Source: Microbacterium aoyamense (GTDB lineage Bacteria > Actinomycetota > Actinomycetes > Actinomycetales > Microbacteriaceae). Taken from it: a DNA stretch of 64,000 nt. Where the stretch lies: assembly GCF_023155855.1 (NCBI RefSeq), contig NZ_JAKNUT010000001.1, forward strand, positions 310,001 to 374,000, written 5' to 3'. Positions within the stretch are counted from its first letter, which is position 1. Every line of letters starts with the position of its first letter. Below the pieces are notes generated by a model. That model did not search any database, was not told the DNA's origin, and saw only the letters and a list, made by a program, of their open reading frames with translations. Position numbers and translations under genes: made by a program. Positions 47,825 through 55,868 of this stretch are shown in pieces.

Positions 47825-48628
47825 TCAAACAGGTTGTGCGTCGGGGTAGGAAACAGAACCGAGCGGATAGATGTGGCCGCCGGCGCGCGAGTGCTCAGCT
47901 TCACCTGCGCCGTTGAGGCCGAGGAAGATCCCCGTGGTCCTGAGCGGGTAGCCCAGATCATGGAGCCACACACTGGCGACGGCGATCCTGAACTCGCGGA
48001 AGCAGAAGAGGTAGAGGCCCTCGTCGAACTTCCAGACGGTGGAGAGATCCGTATCGCCATGTCCGCGCTGCACACCTTCGATGCACTGCCAGCAATAGCG
48101 CTCGCTCGACAGGTAGACATGCTCGTACAGGTGATTCGGGCTGTACCGGTAGACGTTGCGCTTTCCGATGAGGTCCCGACTCGCTGCCGGCGTATCGCCC
48201 CGCGCCTCGCCGCCGTCGAGGGTGCCCGCCCAGAAGACCTGACCCACCTGAGGGACGCCTTCGACTGCCTCGCTCGCGATCGTGGACAGCACCGCGAGAG
48301 CGCGATGCGTCGTCGTCGAGAACACGAGAGTGAGCGCCGTCCGGTCGCGACTGGCCAAGGGAAGGTTCACGAAGAACACCCCCTGACGCACGTGAACGGC
48401 GTCGTAGGGATCCTGCGTTCCCGAGGGTGTTGCGATCGTACCGTCAGCGCTCCACGTGACCGAGTCCGCTGCGAAGGCGAGCTCGATCGCGCTGCCGTCA
48501 TCCAACACGATGCGGATCGACTGCCCGTCGAGCGACACATTCGGCAGTCGATAAGTGTCGATGCCTGCGGCGAACTCGTCGTACGTCCGCCATTCTTCGA
48601 GGGCCGGATCCGTGGATGCAGAGGTCAT
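47825..48628 (-). CDS. MoaF family protein
   Basis: A 267-residue protein of the MoaF group (monoamine regulon type, unrelated to molybdopterin moaA-E). Typical C-terminal features are HLYEHVYLSSERYCWQCIEGVQRG, DTDLSTVWKFDEGLYLFCFRE and LRTTGIFLGL; the N-terminal half is a similar barrel. The family has no settled enzyme activity. It follows the zinc dehydrogenase by 5 bases and precedes the NTF2-like gene, suggesting a joint role on an imported aromatic or lactone substrate. Confidence 0.78.
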   Translation of the reverse strand: MTSASTDPALEEWRTYDEFAAGIDTYRLPNVSLDGQSIRIVLDDGSAIELAFAADSVTWSADGTIATPSGTQDPYDAVHVRQGVFFVNLPLASRDRTALTLVFSTTTHRALAVLSTIASEAVEGVPQVGQVFWAGTLDGGEARGDTPAASRDLIGKRNVYRYSPNHLYEHVYLSSERYCWQCIEGVQRGHGDTDLSTVWKFDEGLYLFCFREFRIAVASVWLHDLGYPLRTTGIFLGLNGAGEAEHSRAGGHIYPLGSVSYPDAQPV

Positions 48629-48633
48629 CAGGG

Positions 48634-49755
48634 TCACTCCTTTGTTCTTCGGGGTTCGAGCACGGCTTTCACGACGCCGTCCGCACGCGATTCGATGAGC
48701 GAGAATGCTCGCTCGACGTCGTCGAGTGCGAACCTGTGTGTGACGAGTTCGTGGAAAGGGAACTCTCCGCGGTTGAGCTGGGCGATGGCGGGCTCGAAGC
48801 CACCCGCTGAGAGGAAACTGGGGAGTACATCGATTTCGCGAGTGAGCAGATCCTCGTCGGCGAGCACACCGAGGGTTTGGCCGGCTCCGCAGGCACCCGC
48901 GAGAACGACGCGTCCGCCTCGCCTCACGGATCGCACGGCATCGACCTGCGCGTTCACGACTCCTGCGGTTTCGACGACGAGGTCGGGGAGCTGTCCGCCG
49001 AGGACGTCGCGGACCGCACCGGGCAGGTCCTCGACAGTGGTGGAGTCGACGATGGCGTCTGCGCCGAATCGTCGCGCCAACGCGAGTCGAGACGGACGTG
49101 TCCCGACGATGATCACGCGGCCGGCGCCCGAAGCGCGAGCAGCGGCGGCCGCCAGCAGGCCCACTGGTCCCGGCCCGATGATGACGACATCCTCCCCCGG
49201 ACGCAGCCGCCCTCGTGCGAGGGCTCGGTGGGCGACCGCGAGCGGCTCGACCAGGACGGCGTGATCCCATGGGAGACCAGACGGCATTGTGTGAATCACG
49301 GCGGCGTCGGGAGCGAACAGGTACTCGGCGTATCCGCCCCAAAGTCCAGGGGCCGTCGTGCGGGGGATGTTGACGCCGTACTGGCGCCCACCGTCGCGTC
49401 CGGATGCCGGAGCGTCTTTCTCGCAGAGGTTGTAGCGTCCCTCGCGACACCGCGCGCACGCGCCACACGGGAGGAGCATCTCCACCGCGACATGGTCCCC
49501 GACAGCGATGCCCCGCTTCACCCGCGCTCCGTCACCGAGGGCGGCCACTTCACCGACGAACTCGTGTCCGGGGACAAGAGGAAAAGGGTCGCCGATGTGG
49601 CCGGCCAACAGATGAAGATCGGTGGCGCAGATTCCGACCATGGCGATCCGGACGAGCACGTCGTCGTGACCCAACGACGGCAGTCCGATCGAGTCGATCC
49701 GCACCGCGCCGACTCCGTCGAAGACGACCTGGCGTGCCGTGGTCGAAGCATCCAT
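48634..49755 (-). CDS. Zinc-dependent dehydrogenase (sorbitol/threonine dehydrogenase-like)
   Basis: A 373-residue medium-chain dehydrogenase. Catalytic zinc ligands lie in GICATDLHLLAG and FPLVPGHEFVGE; structural zinc ligands are in LPCGACARCREGRYNLC; the cofactor motif is VVIIGPGPVGLLAAAAA. It is the first enzyme gene after the LIV transport genes, so it probably oxidises the imported compound or its first product. Gap to livF is about 100 bases. Confidence 0.9.
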   Translation of the reverse strand: MDASTTARQVVFDGVGAVRIDSIGLPSLGHDDVLVRIAMVGICATDLHLLAGHIGDPFPLVPGHEFVGEVAALGDGARVKRGIAVGDHVAVEMLLPCGACARCREGRYNLCEKDAPASGRDGGRQYGVNIPRTTAPGLWGGYAEYLFAPDAAVIHTMPSGLPWDHAVLVEPLAVAHRALARGRLRPGEDVVIIGPGPVGLLAAAAARASGAGRVIIVGTRPSRLALARRFGADAIVDSTTVEDLPGAVRDVLGGQLPDLVVETAGVVNAQVDAVRSVRRGGRVVLAGACGAGQTLGVLADEDLLTREIDVLPSFLSAGGFEPAIAQLNRGEFPFHELVTHRFALDDVERAFSLIESRADGVVKAVLEPRRTKE

Positions 49756-49854
49756 CAGTTCATCACCTTGCGTCCTCCGGGATCGGCGCGAGACGCGAGG
49801 CGATGCCCGCGCGTCGAGCGTGGATCTCGCGCGCGGGCACCGCGGCCTTCGACG

Positions 49855-50541
49855 TCATCCGAGATACGCCTTGCGGAGGCGGTCCTCGTCTGACAGCAGT
49901 TCCGCCGGCGCGCCTTGGAAGGACACCTTTCCGCCGGTGACCACCAATGCGCTGGATGCGACCCCGAGAGCGAGATGCGCGAACTGCTCGACAAGCAACA
50001 CGCCGACTCCTGTCGAGGCGATCTGCTTGATCGTCGGGATGAGGCGGAGAAAGACCACGGGTGCGAGGCCGAGAGACATCTCGTCGATGAGGAGGTACTT
50101 CGGCTTCGATGCGAAAGCTCGAGCAAGCACGACCATCTGCTGCTCGCCGCCGGACAGCAGCACAGTCGGACTGTCGATGCGCTTCTCCAACTCCGGGAAG
50201 AGGTGGAGAGCGGATTCCAGATCCGCCTTGGTGCGTGAAGCGAGCCGAAGGTTCTCTCGCACGGTGAGCGAGGGAAAGATCGCACGACCTTGCTCGACAT
50301 GTTTGATCCCGGCGAGCGCGCGCCTCCTCCGGGAGAGTCGTCGCACGTCGGTCGAGTCGATCGTGATCTGTCCCGAGACGCTCGGAACGATGCCAGAGAT
50401 GGCTTCCAGAAGGCTCGTCTTGCCCGCCCCATTGGGGCCGACGATCGTCGTGATCTCGCCGGGTACGACTTCCATCGAGACTCCCGAGATGACGGGACCG
50501 ACTCCCCTGCGGACCGTGACGTCCTCGAGCAGCAGGCTCAT
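49855..50541 (-). CDS. livF: ABC transporter ATP-binding protein (LivF), second system
   Basis: A 228-residue ATPase with Walker A GPNGAGKT, the signature LLSGGEQQM and Walker B KYLLIDEMSLG. ATG 50541 overlaps the stop of the permease-ATPase fusion gene (ATGA). It partners the ATPase half of that fusion. Confidence 0.93.
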   Translation of the reverse strand: MSLLLEDVTVRRGVGPVISGVSMEVVPGEITTIVGPNGAGKTSLLEAISGIVPSVSGQITIDSTDVRRLSRRRRALAGIKHVEQGRAIFPSLTVRENLRLASRTKADLESALHLFPELEKRIDSPTVLLSGGEQQMVVLARAFASKPKYLLIDEMSLGLAPVVFLRLIPTIKQIASTGVGVLLVEQFAHLALGVASSALVVTGGKVSFQGAPAELLSDEDRLRKAYLG

Positions 50542-52358
50542 GAGATCATCTCGCTCTCTCCCATATAGGCCTTCAGCACTGCTGGATCGGACATGACCGC
50601 CTCGGTCGCGCCGACCGCGAGCACTTGACCGAAGTTGAGCACGACCAGGTTGGCGCACACGCTCCGGACGAGGTCGAGGTCATGCTCGACGATCAGCAGA
50701 GTGACACCGAAACGCTCCGGGACCGCGCGGAGACGATCCGCGAAAGCGAGATGCTCCTCGTGCGACAGCCCCGCGGCAGGTTCATCCAGCAGGAGCAGCC
50801 GAGGCTTGGCTGCAACGTTCGCGGCGACCTCTATGAGCCGGCGAGTTCCGACATCGACGAGCTGCAACGGCGTTGCGAGCGGCGGGCATCCGAAGAATGT
50901 CGCCACTTCCTCGACCTCGGCGCGATCAACACCCCGCCCTGCGACGAAGGACATGTAGGTGCCGACGGTCATGGTGGAGGGCACACGATCCTGCTGGAAG
51001 GTTCTGCGGAGTCCGGCGCGCGCAATCCGGTTCGGCGCCATTCGATCCAGCGCAAGGCCCTCGATCGAGATGCTTCCGGTGTGGTGTGGCAGGAACCCGG
51101 AAAGCGCGTCGATGAATGTGGACTTGCCCGCCCCGTTCGGTCCGATCAGGCCCAGGATCTCGCCCTCGCGCACGTCGACCGACACGCTCGACAACGCGGC
51201 GACCGCTCCGAACTGGACCGACAAGTCCTCCACGACCAGGAGGACGTTCGAGGCGGCCTGGGGTACGGGGGCACCGATCGGTTCGAGCGATGACAGCGTG
51301 AGTTCGGCGCCCCCTTGGCCTCGCCTCCGCTTTCGCCGAATGATCAAGCGCCGGATGTCGGCACCGAGGTTGGAATTGGTGGTGAGTGCCTGGATGCCGA
51401 GCAGCGCGAACGCGATGCTCGACCACTCGAGCGGCACCTTGAACTGCTTGAGGAGCTCCGGGATCAGGACGAACAGGAGCGCCCCCACCAGAGTCATCTC
51501 GATGAAGTGTGCGCCGACCGCTATCGCGAGCACATACAACCCGAGCGAATTGAGCGTCTGGAACGTGATGTAGTTCGCCGTCGTCACCTGACCGACCATG
51601 AGACCGCCGGCGATGCCGCCGACGAAGGCACTCACGGTGAACGCGCTCAACTTGGCGGTGGTCACGCTCGTGCCCGAGGAAGCGGTACCTCGCTCTGAGA
51701 ACGCGACCGACCGCCATCCGGCGCCCCACCTGCCCCGTTGGAGGAAGAAGATCCCCAGCGCAACGACGACGACGACGACAGCGACGAAGAAGAAGTAGTA
51801 GCGGTTGCCCGAGAGGTCCGAGGCGCCGGGGATGCCGAATGGGCGCGCCACCCGGACATTGGACCACTGGTCGGGGAACGACACTTTCTGAAGGGTCATG
51901 TCCAGCGCGGCAGCGACACCGAGAGTCACGACGGCAAGATTCACGCCGCGGAGTCGCAGAGCAGGTAGTCCCACGACGAAGCCGAGCACGGCGGCGGCTA
52001 CTCCACCGACAAGCATCGCCACGATGAATGCCATCCCGCCCAGCGCGTCGTAGAGGCCCGTCTGCGTCATGAGGAAGTCGAGCACCCAGCCTCCGATGGC
52101 GGCGAAGGAGAGCTGACAGAGCGCGATCATCCCGGCTGTCCCTGTCACGATCCCAAGCCCGAGGAGGGACATCATCGCGACCAGCACCGAGGTCGAGATC
52201 AGCAGCCAGTAGGCGGGCAACGTGTACCCTAGCGCGAGCACGACGACGAGGGTCGCAGCCGCGATCACCCAGGGCGCCCAGGGGCGATTCACGTCTGAGC
52301 GCGGCGATCCCGGGCCGACGGCGCTGGTCGTCGTGGTGTGGAGGTCAACGCGCGACAT
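50538..52358 (-). CDS. Fused LivM permease and LivG ATPase
   Basis: A 606-residue fusion. Residues 30-330 are a LivM permease with about eight to ten helices; 335-375 is a basic and polar linker (RRLIIRRKRRRGQGG); 375-606 is a LivG ATPase with Walker A GPNGAGKS (406-413) and Walker B RLLLLDEPAAGL. The ABC signature is degenerate (LVDVGTRRLIEVA instead of LSGGQ-like), as in many LivG. The gene overlaps both livH and livF. Separate livM and livG genes are therefore absent in this system. Confidence 0.92.
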   Translation of the reverse strand: MSRVDLHTTTTSAVGPGSPRSDVNRPWAPWVIAAATLVVVLALGYTLPAYWLLISTSVLVAMMSLLGLGIVTGTAGMIALCQLSFAAIGGWVLDFLMTQTGLYDALGGMAFIVAMLVGGVAAAVLGFVVGLPALRLRGVNLAVVTLGVAAALDMTLQKVSFPDQWSNVRVARPFGIPGASDLSGNRYYFFFVAVVVVVVALGIFFLQRGRWGAGWRSVAFSERGTASSGTSVTTAKLSAFTVSAFVGGIAGGLMVGQVTTANYITFQTLNSLGLYVLAIAVGAHFIEMTLVGALLFVLIPELLKQFKVPLEWSSIAFALLGIQALTTNSNLGADIRRLIIRRKRRRGQGGAELTLSSLEPIGAPVPQAASNVLLVVEDLSVQFGAVAALSSVSVDVREGEILGLIGPNGAGKSTFIDALSGFLPHHTGSISIEGLALDRMAPNRIARAGLRRTFQQDRVPSTMTVGTYMSFVAGRGVDRAEVEEVATFFGCPPLATPLQLVDVGTRRLIEVAANVAAKPRLLLLDEPAAGLSHEEHLAFADRLRAVPERFGVTLLIVEHDLDLVRSVCANLVVLNFGQVLAVGATEAVMSDPAVLKAYMGESEMIS

Positions 52359-53208
52359 CCCACACCTCCTTGCGCTGGTTCCAGAGCAGGAACAGGACGA
52401 TCACGATGAGGGGTACCCAATCTCGCAACAGGGTGATCTGGGGAAAGGACGTCAGCACGCCCTGGAGCCCACCGACAAGGAGCCCGCCGACGATTGTGAG
52501 CGTCAGGCTGGAGAACGCGCCGACGAGAGCGGCGGCGGCTGCGGGAATGAGCAGGACGATCATGGACGTGGCACTGGATGCTTGAGTGTTGCCCACGATG
52601 GAGATGATGAGGCCGGACAGACCTCCGACGACGCCCCACACGAGGAGCTGCAGACCCTTGACGTTGACGCCCATCAGTTCGGCGGCCGTCTGCCGATCCG
52701 AGATCGCTCGCAGACGCACCCCTAGCGGTGTCCACGTGAGAATCGCCTTCGCGAGGATTGCCACGCCGACCGCGAAGAGGAGCATTGCCGCCCCCACTTT
52801 GGTCACTGTGATGGTTCCGAAGGAGATGAGTGGGCCGATGAGCAGCGGTGGGTTGGCCTGTGGTCGAGTTCCGAAGAGGATGAACGAGAGCGACATCAGT
52901 CCCAGGAGGGTCGCTACGGTCACAGCCGATCGTGCCGTCGTGCTCGACTCGCCGAGCCACGTCGAGATGATCCAGCCGAGCAGACAGGAGATCGCCGCAC
53001 TCGCGACCACGGCGATGACCACGATGGCGAAGTCGGGGAGCCCGACGGGGATGAAACGCAATGAGAGATAGGCGCCGAAGACACCTACCGCGACCTGCGA
53101 GAAGTTGATCACGCGGGTCAGAGCGGCCATGAGCGTGAGCAGTACGCCGAAGACGGCGTAGAGGGCTCCTGAGCTCAAGCCGACGATGAGGGAACCGAGG
53201 ATGTCCAC
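52345..53208 (-). CDS. livH: Branched-chain-amino-acid-type ABC permease (LivH), second system
   Basis: A 287-residue permease starting GTG 53208, which has GAAGGAG upstream; the longer open frame to 53277 would run through a hairpin. It opens VDILGSLIVGLSSGALYAVFG and has RVINFSQVAVGVFGAY, the LivH pattern. It overlaps the permease-ATPase fusion by 14 bases. Confidence 0.92.
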   Translation of the reverse strand: MDILGSLIVGLSSGALYAVFGVLLTLMAALTRVINFSQVAVGVFGAYLSLRFIPVGLPDFAIVVIAVVASAAISCLLGWIISTWLGESSTTARSAVTVATLLGLMSLSFILFGTRPQANPPLLIGPLISFGTITVTKVGAAMLLFAVGVAILAKAILTWTPLGVRLRAISDRQTAAELMGVNVKGLQLLVWGVVGGLSGLIISIVGNTQASSATSMIVLLIPAAAAALVGAFSSLTLTIVGGLLVGGLQGVLTSFPQITLLRDWVPLIVIVLFLLWNQRKEVWDVAR

Positions 53209-53241
53209 GTCACTCCTTCGATCTTCGTTGGCGAGGTTGAA

Positions 53242-53280
53242 GCGGTGCGACGCGGGACGGGATGCCTCGCGTCGCACCGC
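53242..53280 (-). terminator. 13-bp hairpin between binding protein and livH
   Basis: GCGGTGCGACGCG (53242-53254) pairs perfectly with 53268-53280 around a 13-base loop. There is no T-run. It is in the same place as the hairpin at 42814 and probably limits read-through or protects the binding-protein transcript. Confidence 0.72.
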
Positions 53281-53292
53281 TTGGGCTACAGG

Positions 53293-54522
53293 TCAGCTGG
53301 CCGGCACGGTGGTGTACTGCCATCCGAGGTCGTCACCGACGAGCAGCGGACCGAGCGACTCCCACTCGCTGGTGCCGGCGCGCAGGACGACGGGGTAGGC
53401 CGTGTTGTTCGGCTGGTGGAAGTCGGCGTCGCCGAAGATGTATGGTGCCTGAGCCATTGGGGAGTCGATGGGCTCTGTCATCCCCTTCGCGGCCGCCGTG
53501 AAGGACTCGCGAGTGATGTCGCCGTCGATGGACTCGAGGATGTCGATGAAGTACTGCGCCGCGAGGTACCCGCCTTGGGCGAAGGATGTCTTCGGAACAC
53601 CGTGGGCGTCCATCGTCTGTGCCCATTCCTCCACTCCGTCGATGCTGGTGTCGCCGTACGGCGCCCACTCCGCCGGAAGATAGATGTCGCCCCCGTACGC
53701 AGCCGATGCCGCGAACTGATCCGAATAGCACGAGGTCAGGACGAGGAACGGCAGCGAGATGCCCTGGTTGGAGGCCTCCCCTAGGAGCCCGATGACCGCG
53801 TCACCCACCTCGTTCATGAAGATCGCATCGCAGTCCTGGCTCTTGAGGTTGGACACGTTTCCGGCGTAGCTTGCCTGACCACGCACGAGCGAGGCGTCCA
53901 GGTAGGCCAGTTCATTGCCGGTCGCCTCGCTCCACGCATCGAAAGCCTGCTCGTAAGCCGCCTTCGACGCCGCTTCATCGGGCACGATGACGGCGCAGAT
54001 GTTCTCGTAGCCGAGCTCTTCTGAGCCGTAGTAAAGCGTGGCGAAGGTGTCGAAGAATGGTCCGGTGTTGGTGGGGGCGATGTTCGGCGTGGCGAAGCAA
54101 TACGGGTCGACGCCGGTGCCCTGGATCGAGACGATGTCGTTCTCTTCCCAGGTCGTGTGGTTGACGGCACAGTCCAGCAGCGATGATCCGCCGACCAAGG
54201 CGACGGCGTCCGAAGAGAGTGCGTCCTGAGCGGCTGTCGCCGATGCGGCCGGATCGGTCTTGTCGTCGAACACGTTGTACTCGATCGGTCGACCATCCAG
54301 GCCGCCCGCCGCGTTGTAGTCGTCGAAGACGGCCTGTACGGCCTGCGGTGCTTCGGGGAAGAACGTCAGCCCACTCAGAGCTGCGACGACGATGGGCTCG
54401 CCGGTGGCGGGGTTTCCTCCGTCTGATGGTGCACCTTCGCCGCCCCCAGAGCATCCGGCGAAGGTGAGGGCACCGATGGCGACGAGAGCGATCGTCCCCA
54501 TCAGCTTGTGCGACTTGTGCAT
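53293..54522 (-). CDS. ABC transporter substrate-binding lipoprotein (LivK type), second system
   Basis: A 409-residue type-I periplasmic-binding-protein. The signal ends GALTFAGC with the lipidated Cys, then SGGGEGAPSDGG. The mature part has IVVAALSGLTFFPEAPQAVQAVFDDYNAAGGLDG, typical Peripla_BP_6. ATG 54522 has GAGAGG nine bases upstream. It heads an operon of LIV transport, dehydrogenase, MoaF-like and NTF2-like genes. The ligand is unknown. Confidence 0.9.
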   Translation of the reverse strand: MHKSHKLMGTIALVAIGALTFAGCSGGGEGAPSDGGNPATGEPIVVAALSGLTFFPEAPQAVQAVFDDYNAAGGLDGRPIEYNVFDDKTDPAASATAAQDALSSDAVALVGGSSLLDCAVNHTTWEENDIVSIQGTGVDPYCFATPNIAPTNTGPFFDTFATLYYGSEELGYENICAVIVPDEAASKAAYEQAFDAWSEATGNELAYLDASLVRGQASYAGNVSNLKSQDCDAIFMNEVGDAVIGLLGEASNQGISLPFLVLTSCYSDQFAASAAYGGDIYLPAEWAPYGDTSIDGVEEWAQTMDAHGVPKTSFAQGGYLAAQYFIDILESIDGDITRESFTAAAKGMTEPIDSPMAQAPYIFGDADFHQPNNTAYPVVLRAGTSEWESLGPLLVGDDLGWQYTTVPAS

Positions 54523-54603
54523 CTTGACTGCCTCTCGTTGTGAGTGCGGGAGAACCATGAACCGGTCAGGGTGCATGGCCGACAGATGCCTTCGTCGCGC
54601 GGT

Positions 54604-54757
54604 CCGAGGATGCTGCAGAGCGTGTCGAATCTCGGGTGAGTGCGACTCTGCATCCTCGGCGACGCGGTCTGCTGCGGCACCTTCGGTTCGAGGCTAAGGA
54701 GCGGCCTGCGCGAACGCTTGACCCACCGTGAAGGGCAGTTGCCTCTGCGCGAACGCT
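54604..54757. promoter_or_regulatory. Inverted and direct repeats in the divergent promoter gap
   Basis: The 351-base gap 54523-54873 holds no gene. CCGAGGATGC (54604-54613) and GCATCCTCGG (54650-54659) form an inverted repeat, and CTGCGCGAACGCT occurs twice (54706-54718 and 54745-54757), 39 bases apart. Tandem direct repeats fit AraC-family binding sites, and the AraC gene lies next to them. Confidence 0.5.
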
Positions 54758-54834
54758 CAGCCGACGGCGCCGGCGCGGCTGACGGAGAACCCGAATCCAC
54801 CGTCGCAATACCAGTCATCGCGTGGTAGCATCGG

Positions 54835-54856
54835 CGCGAATCGTATACGATTCGCG
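54835..54856. promoter_or_regulatory. Perfect 22-bp palindrome before araC-family gene
   Basis: CGCGAATCGTA (54835-54845) is followed by its exact complement (54846-54856), centred on GTATAC. It ends 17 bases before the ATG at 54874 and contains TATACG, a possible -10 box. The GTATAC centre is common in operators of GntR/FCD repressors, and such a regulator is encoded at 59142. Confidence 0.68.
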
Positions 54857-54873
54857 ATCACAATGGAGTGAGA

Positions 54874-55824
54874 ATGCCCGATATTTCCGCGACGGCGCCG
54901 ACGCTGGGCGTCGTCGATCTGCAGGACTTCGAGTCCTACCGAGCTACCGTGTCCCATGCCGTCGTGGCGCTCGACGTGCACGCCAACGAGCCAGAGCGCT
55001 TCCGCGGTCGCCTCGAGGCGGGCATCACAGGAGACATCCACCTTTTCGACGTGCAGGCGAACGCGCACGCGGTCCATCGCACGCCCGCACTCATCGCCCA
55101 CGCCGCGCAGCGCTATTTCAAGTTCTCCCTGATCGAACGCGGCTCCGGGATGATAGTCCAGGACGGACGAGAGACGGCGCTGAGACCGGGCGACATGGCC
55201 TTGTACGACACGGACAAGCCGTACTCGCTCGTGTTCGACGACGACATCAGGATGTCGATCGTGATGTTCCCGCGCGAGTTGCTCGACATCCCGACCGAAC
55301 TGCTGAGCCGCATCACGGCCATGCGTCTGGACGGCGCCAACGGAGTGGGGGCGATGATCCGGCCCTATCTCTCCACGTTGACGCACCAGATCGGTGAGGT
55401 GGACGGGCATATCGCTCGACGTCTGTTCCGCACTGCCTTCGATATGGTGGGCACCCTTCTCGAGTCCGAGCTCGGCGATGCGACGACGACGTCGTCCCAC
55501 GACGGCCTGATGCGCCGCATCCTCGACTACATCGACGAGCACCTCACCCAGCCAGATCTCAACCCGAGCGAGATCGCCGCCGCACACTTCGTCTCGGTGC
55601 GTCACCTGCACGCGCTGTTCAGCGACCAAGGCACGACCGTATCGACCGTCGTGCGGACGAGAAGGCTGGATCGCTGCTACGACGATCTGATGAACCCGCT
55701 CCTCGCAGGTCGGTCCGTCACGACTATCGCTCTCGACAACGGCTTCGTGGATGCGGCGCACTTCAGCCGGACGTTCCGCAACCACTTCGGCGTGCCGCCA
55801 TCGGCAGTCCGGCGAGATCACTGA
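54874..55824 (+). CDS. AraC family transcriptional regulator
   Basis: A 316-residue regulator. The N-terminal AraC-binding-like domain spans about 15-200 (SLIERGSGMIVQDGRETALRPGDMALYD) and the C-terminal double helix-turn-helix spans about 215-316, with LNPSEIAAAHFVSVRHLHALF and TTIALDNGFVDAAHFSRTFRNHFGVPPS. ATG 54874 has GGAGTGAG upstream; GTG 54868 is the alternative. It is divergent from the second LIV operon and probably activates it. Confidence 0.9.
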   Translation: MPDISATAPTLGVVDLQDFESYRATVSHAVVALDVHANEPERFRGRLEAGITGDIHLFDVQANAHAVHRTPALIAHAAQRYFKFSLIERGSGMIVQDGRETALRPGDMALYDTDKPYSLVFDDDIRMSIVMFPRELLDIPTELLSRITAMRLDGANGVGAMIRPYLSTLTHQIGEVDGHIARRLFRTAFDMVGTLLESELGDATTTSSHDGLMRRILDYIDEHLTQPDLNPSEIAAAHFVSVRHLHALFSDQGTTVSTVVRTRRLDRCYDDLMNPLLAGRSVTTIALDNGFVDAAHFSRTFRNHFGVPPSAVRRDH

Positions 55825-55826
55825 AA

Positions 55827-55862
55827 GACGGTGGGGCGGACGAAACGTCCAGCCCCACCGTC
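55827..55862. terminator. Bidirectional terminator-like hairpin
   Basis: GACGGTGGGGC (55827-55837) pairs with GCCCCACCGTC (55852-55862), and the inner GGACG pairs with CGTCC around AAA, so the stem has 16 pairs with one bulged A. It sits in the 44 bases between the converging AraC and GMC genes. Confidence 0.85.
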
Positions 55863-55868
55863 GTCAGC

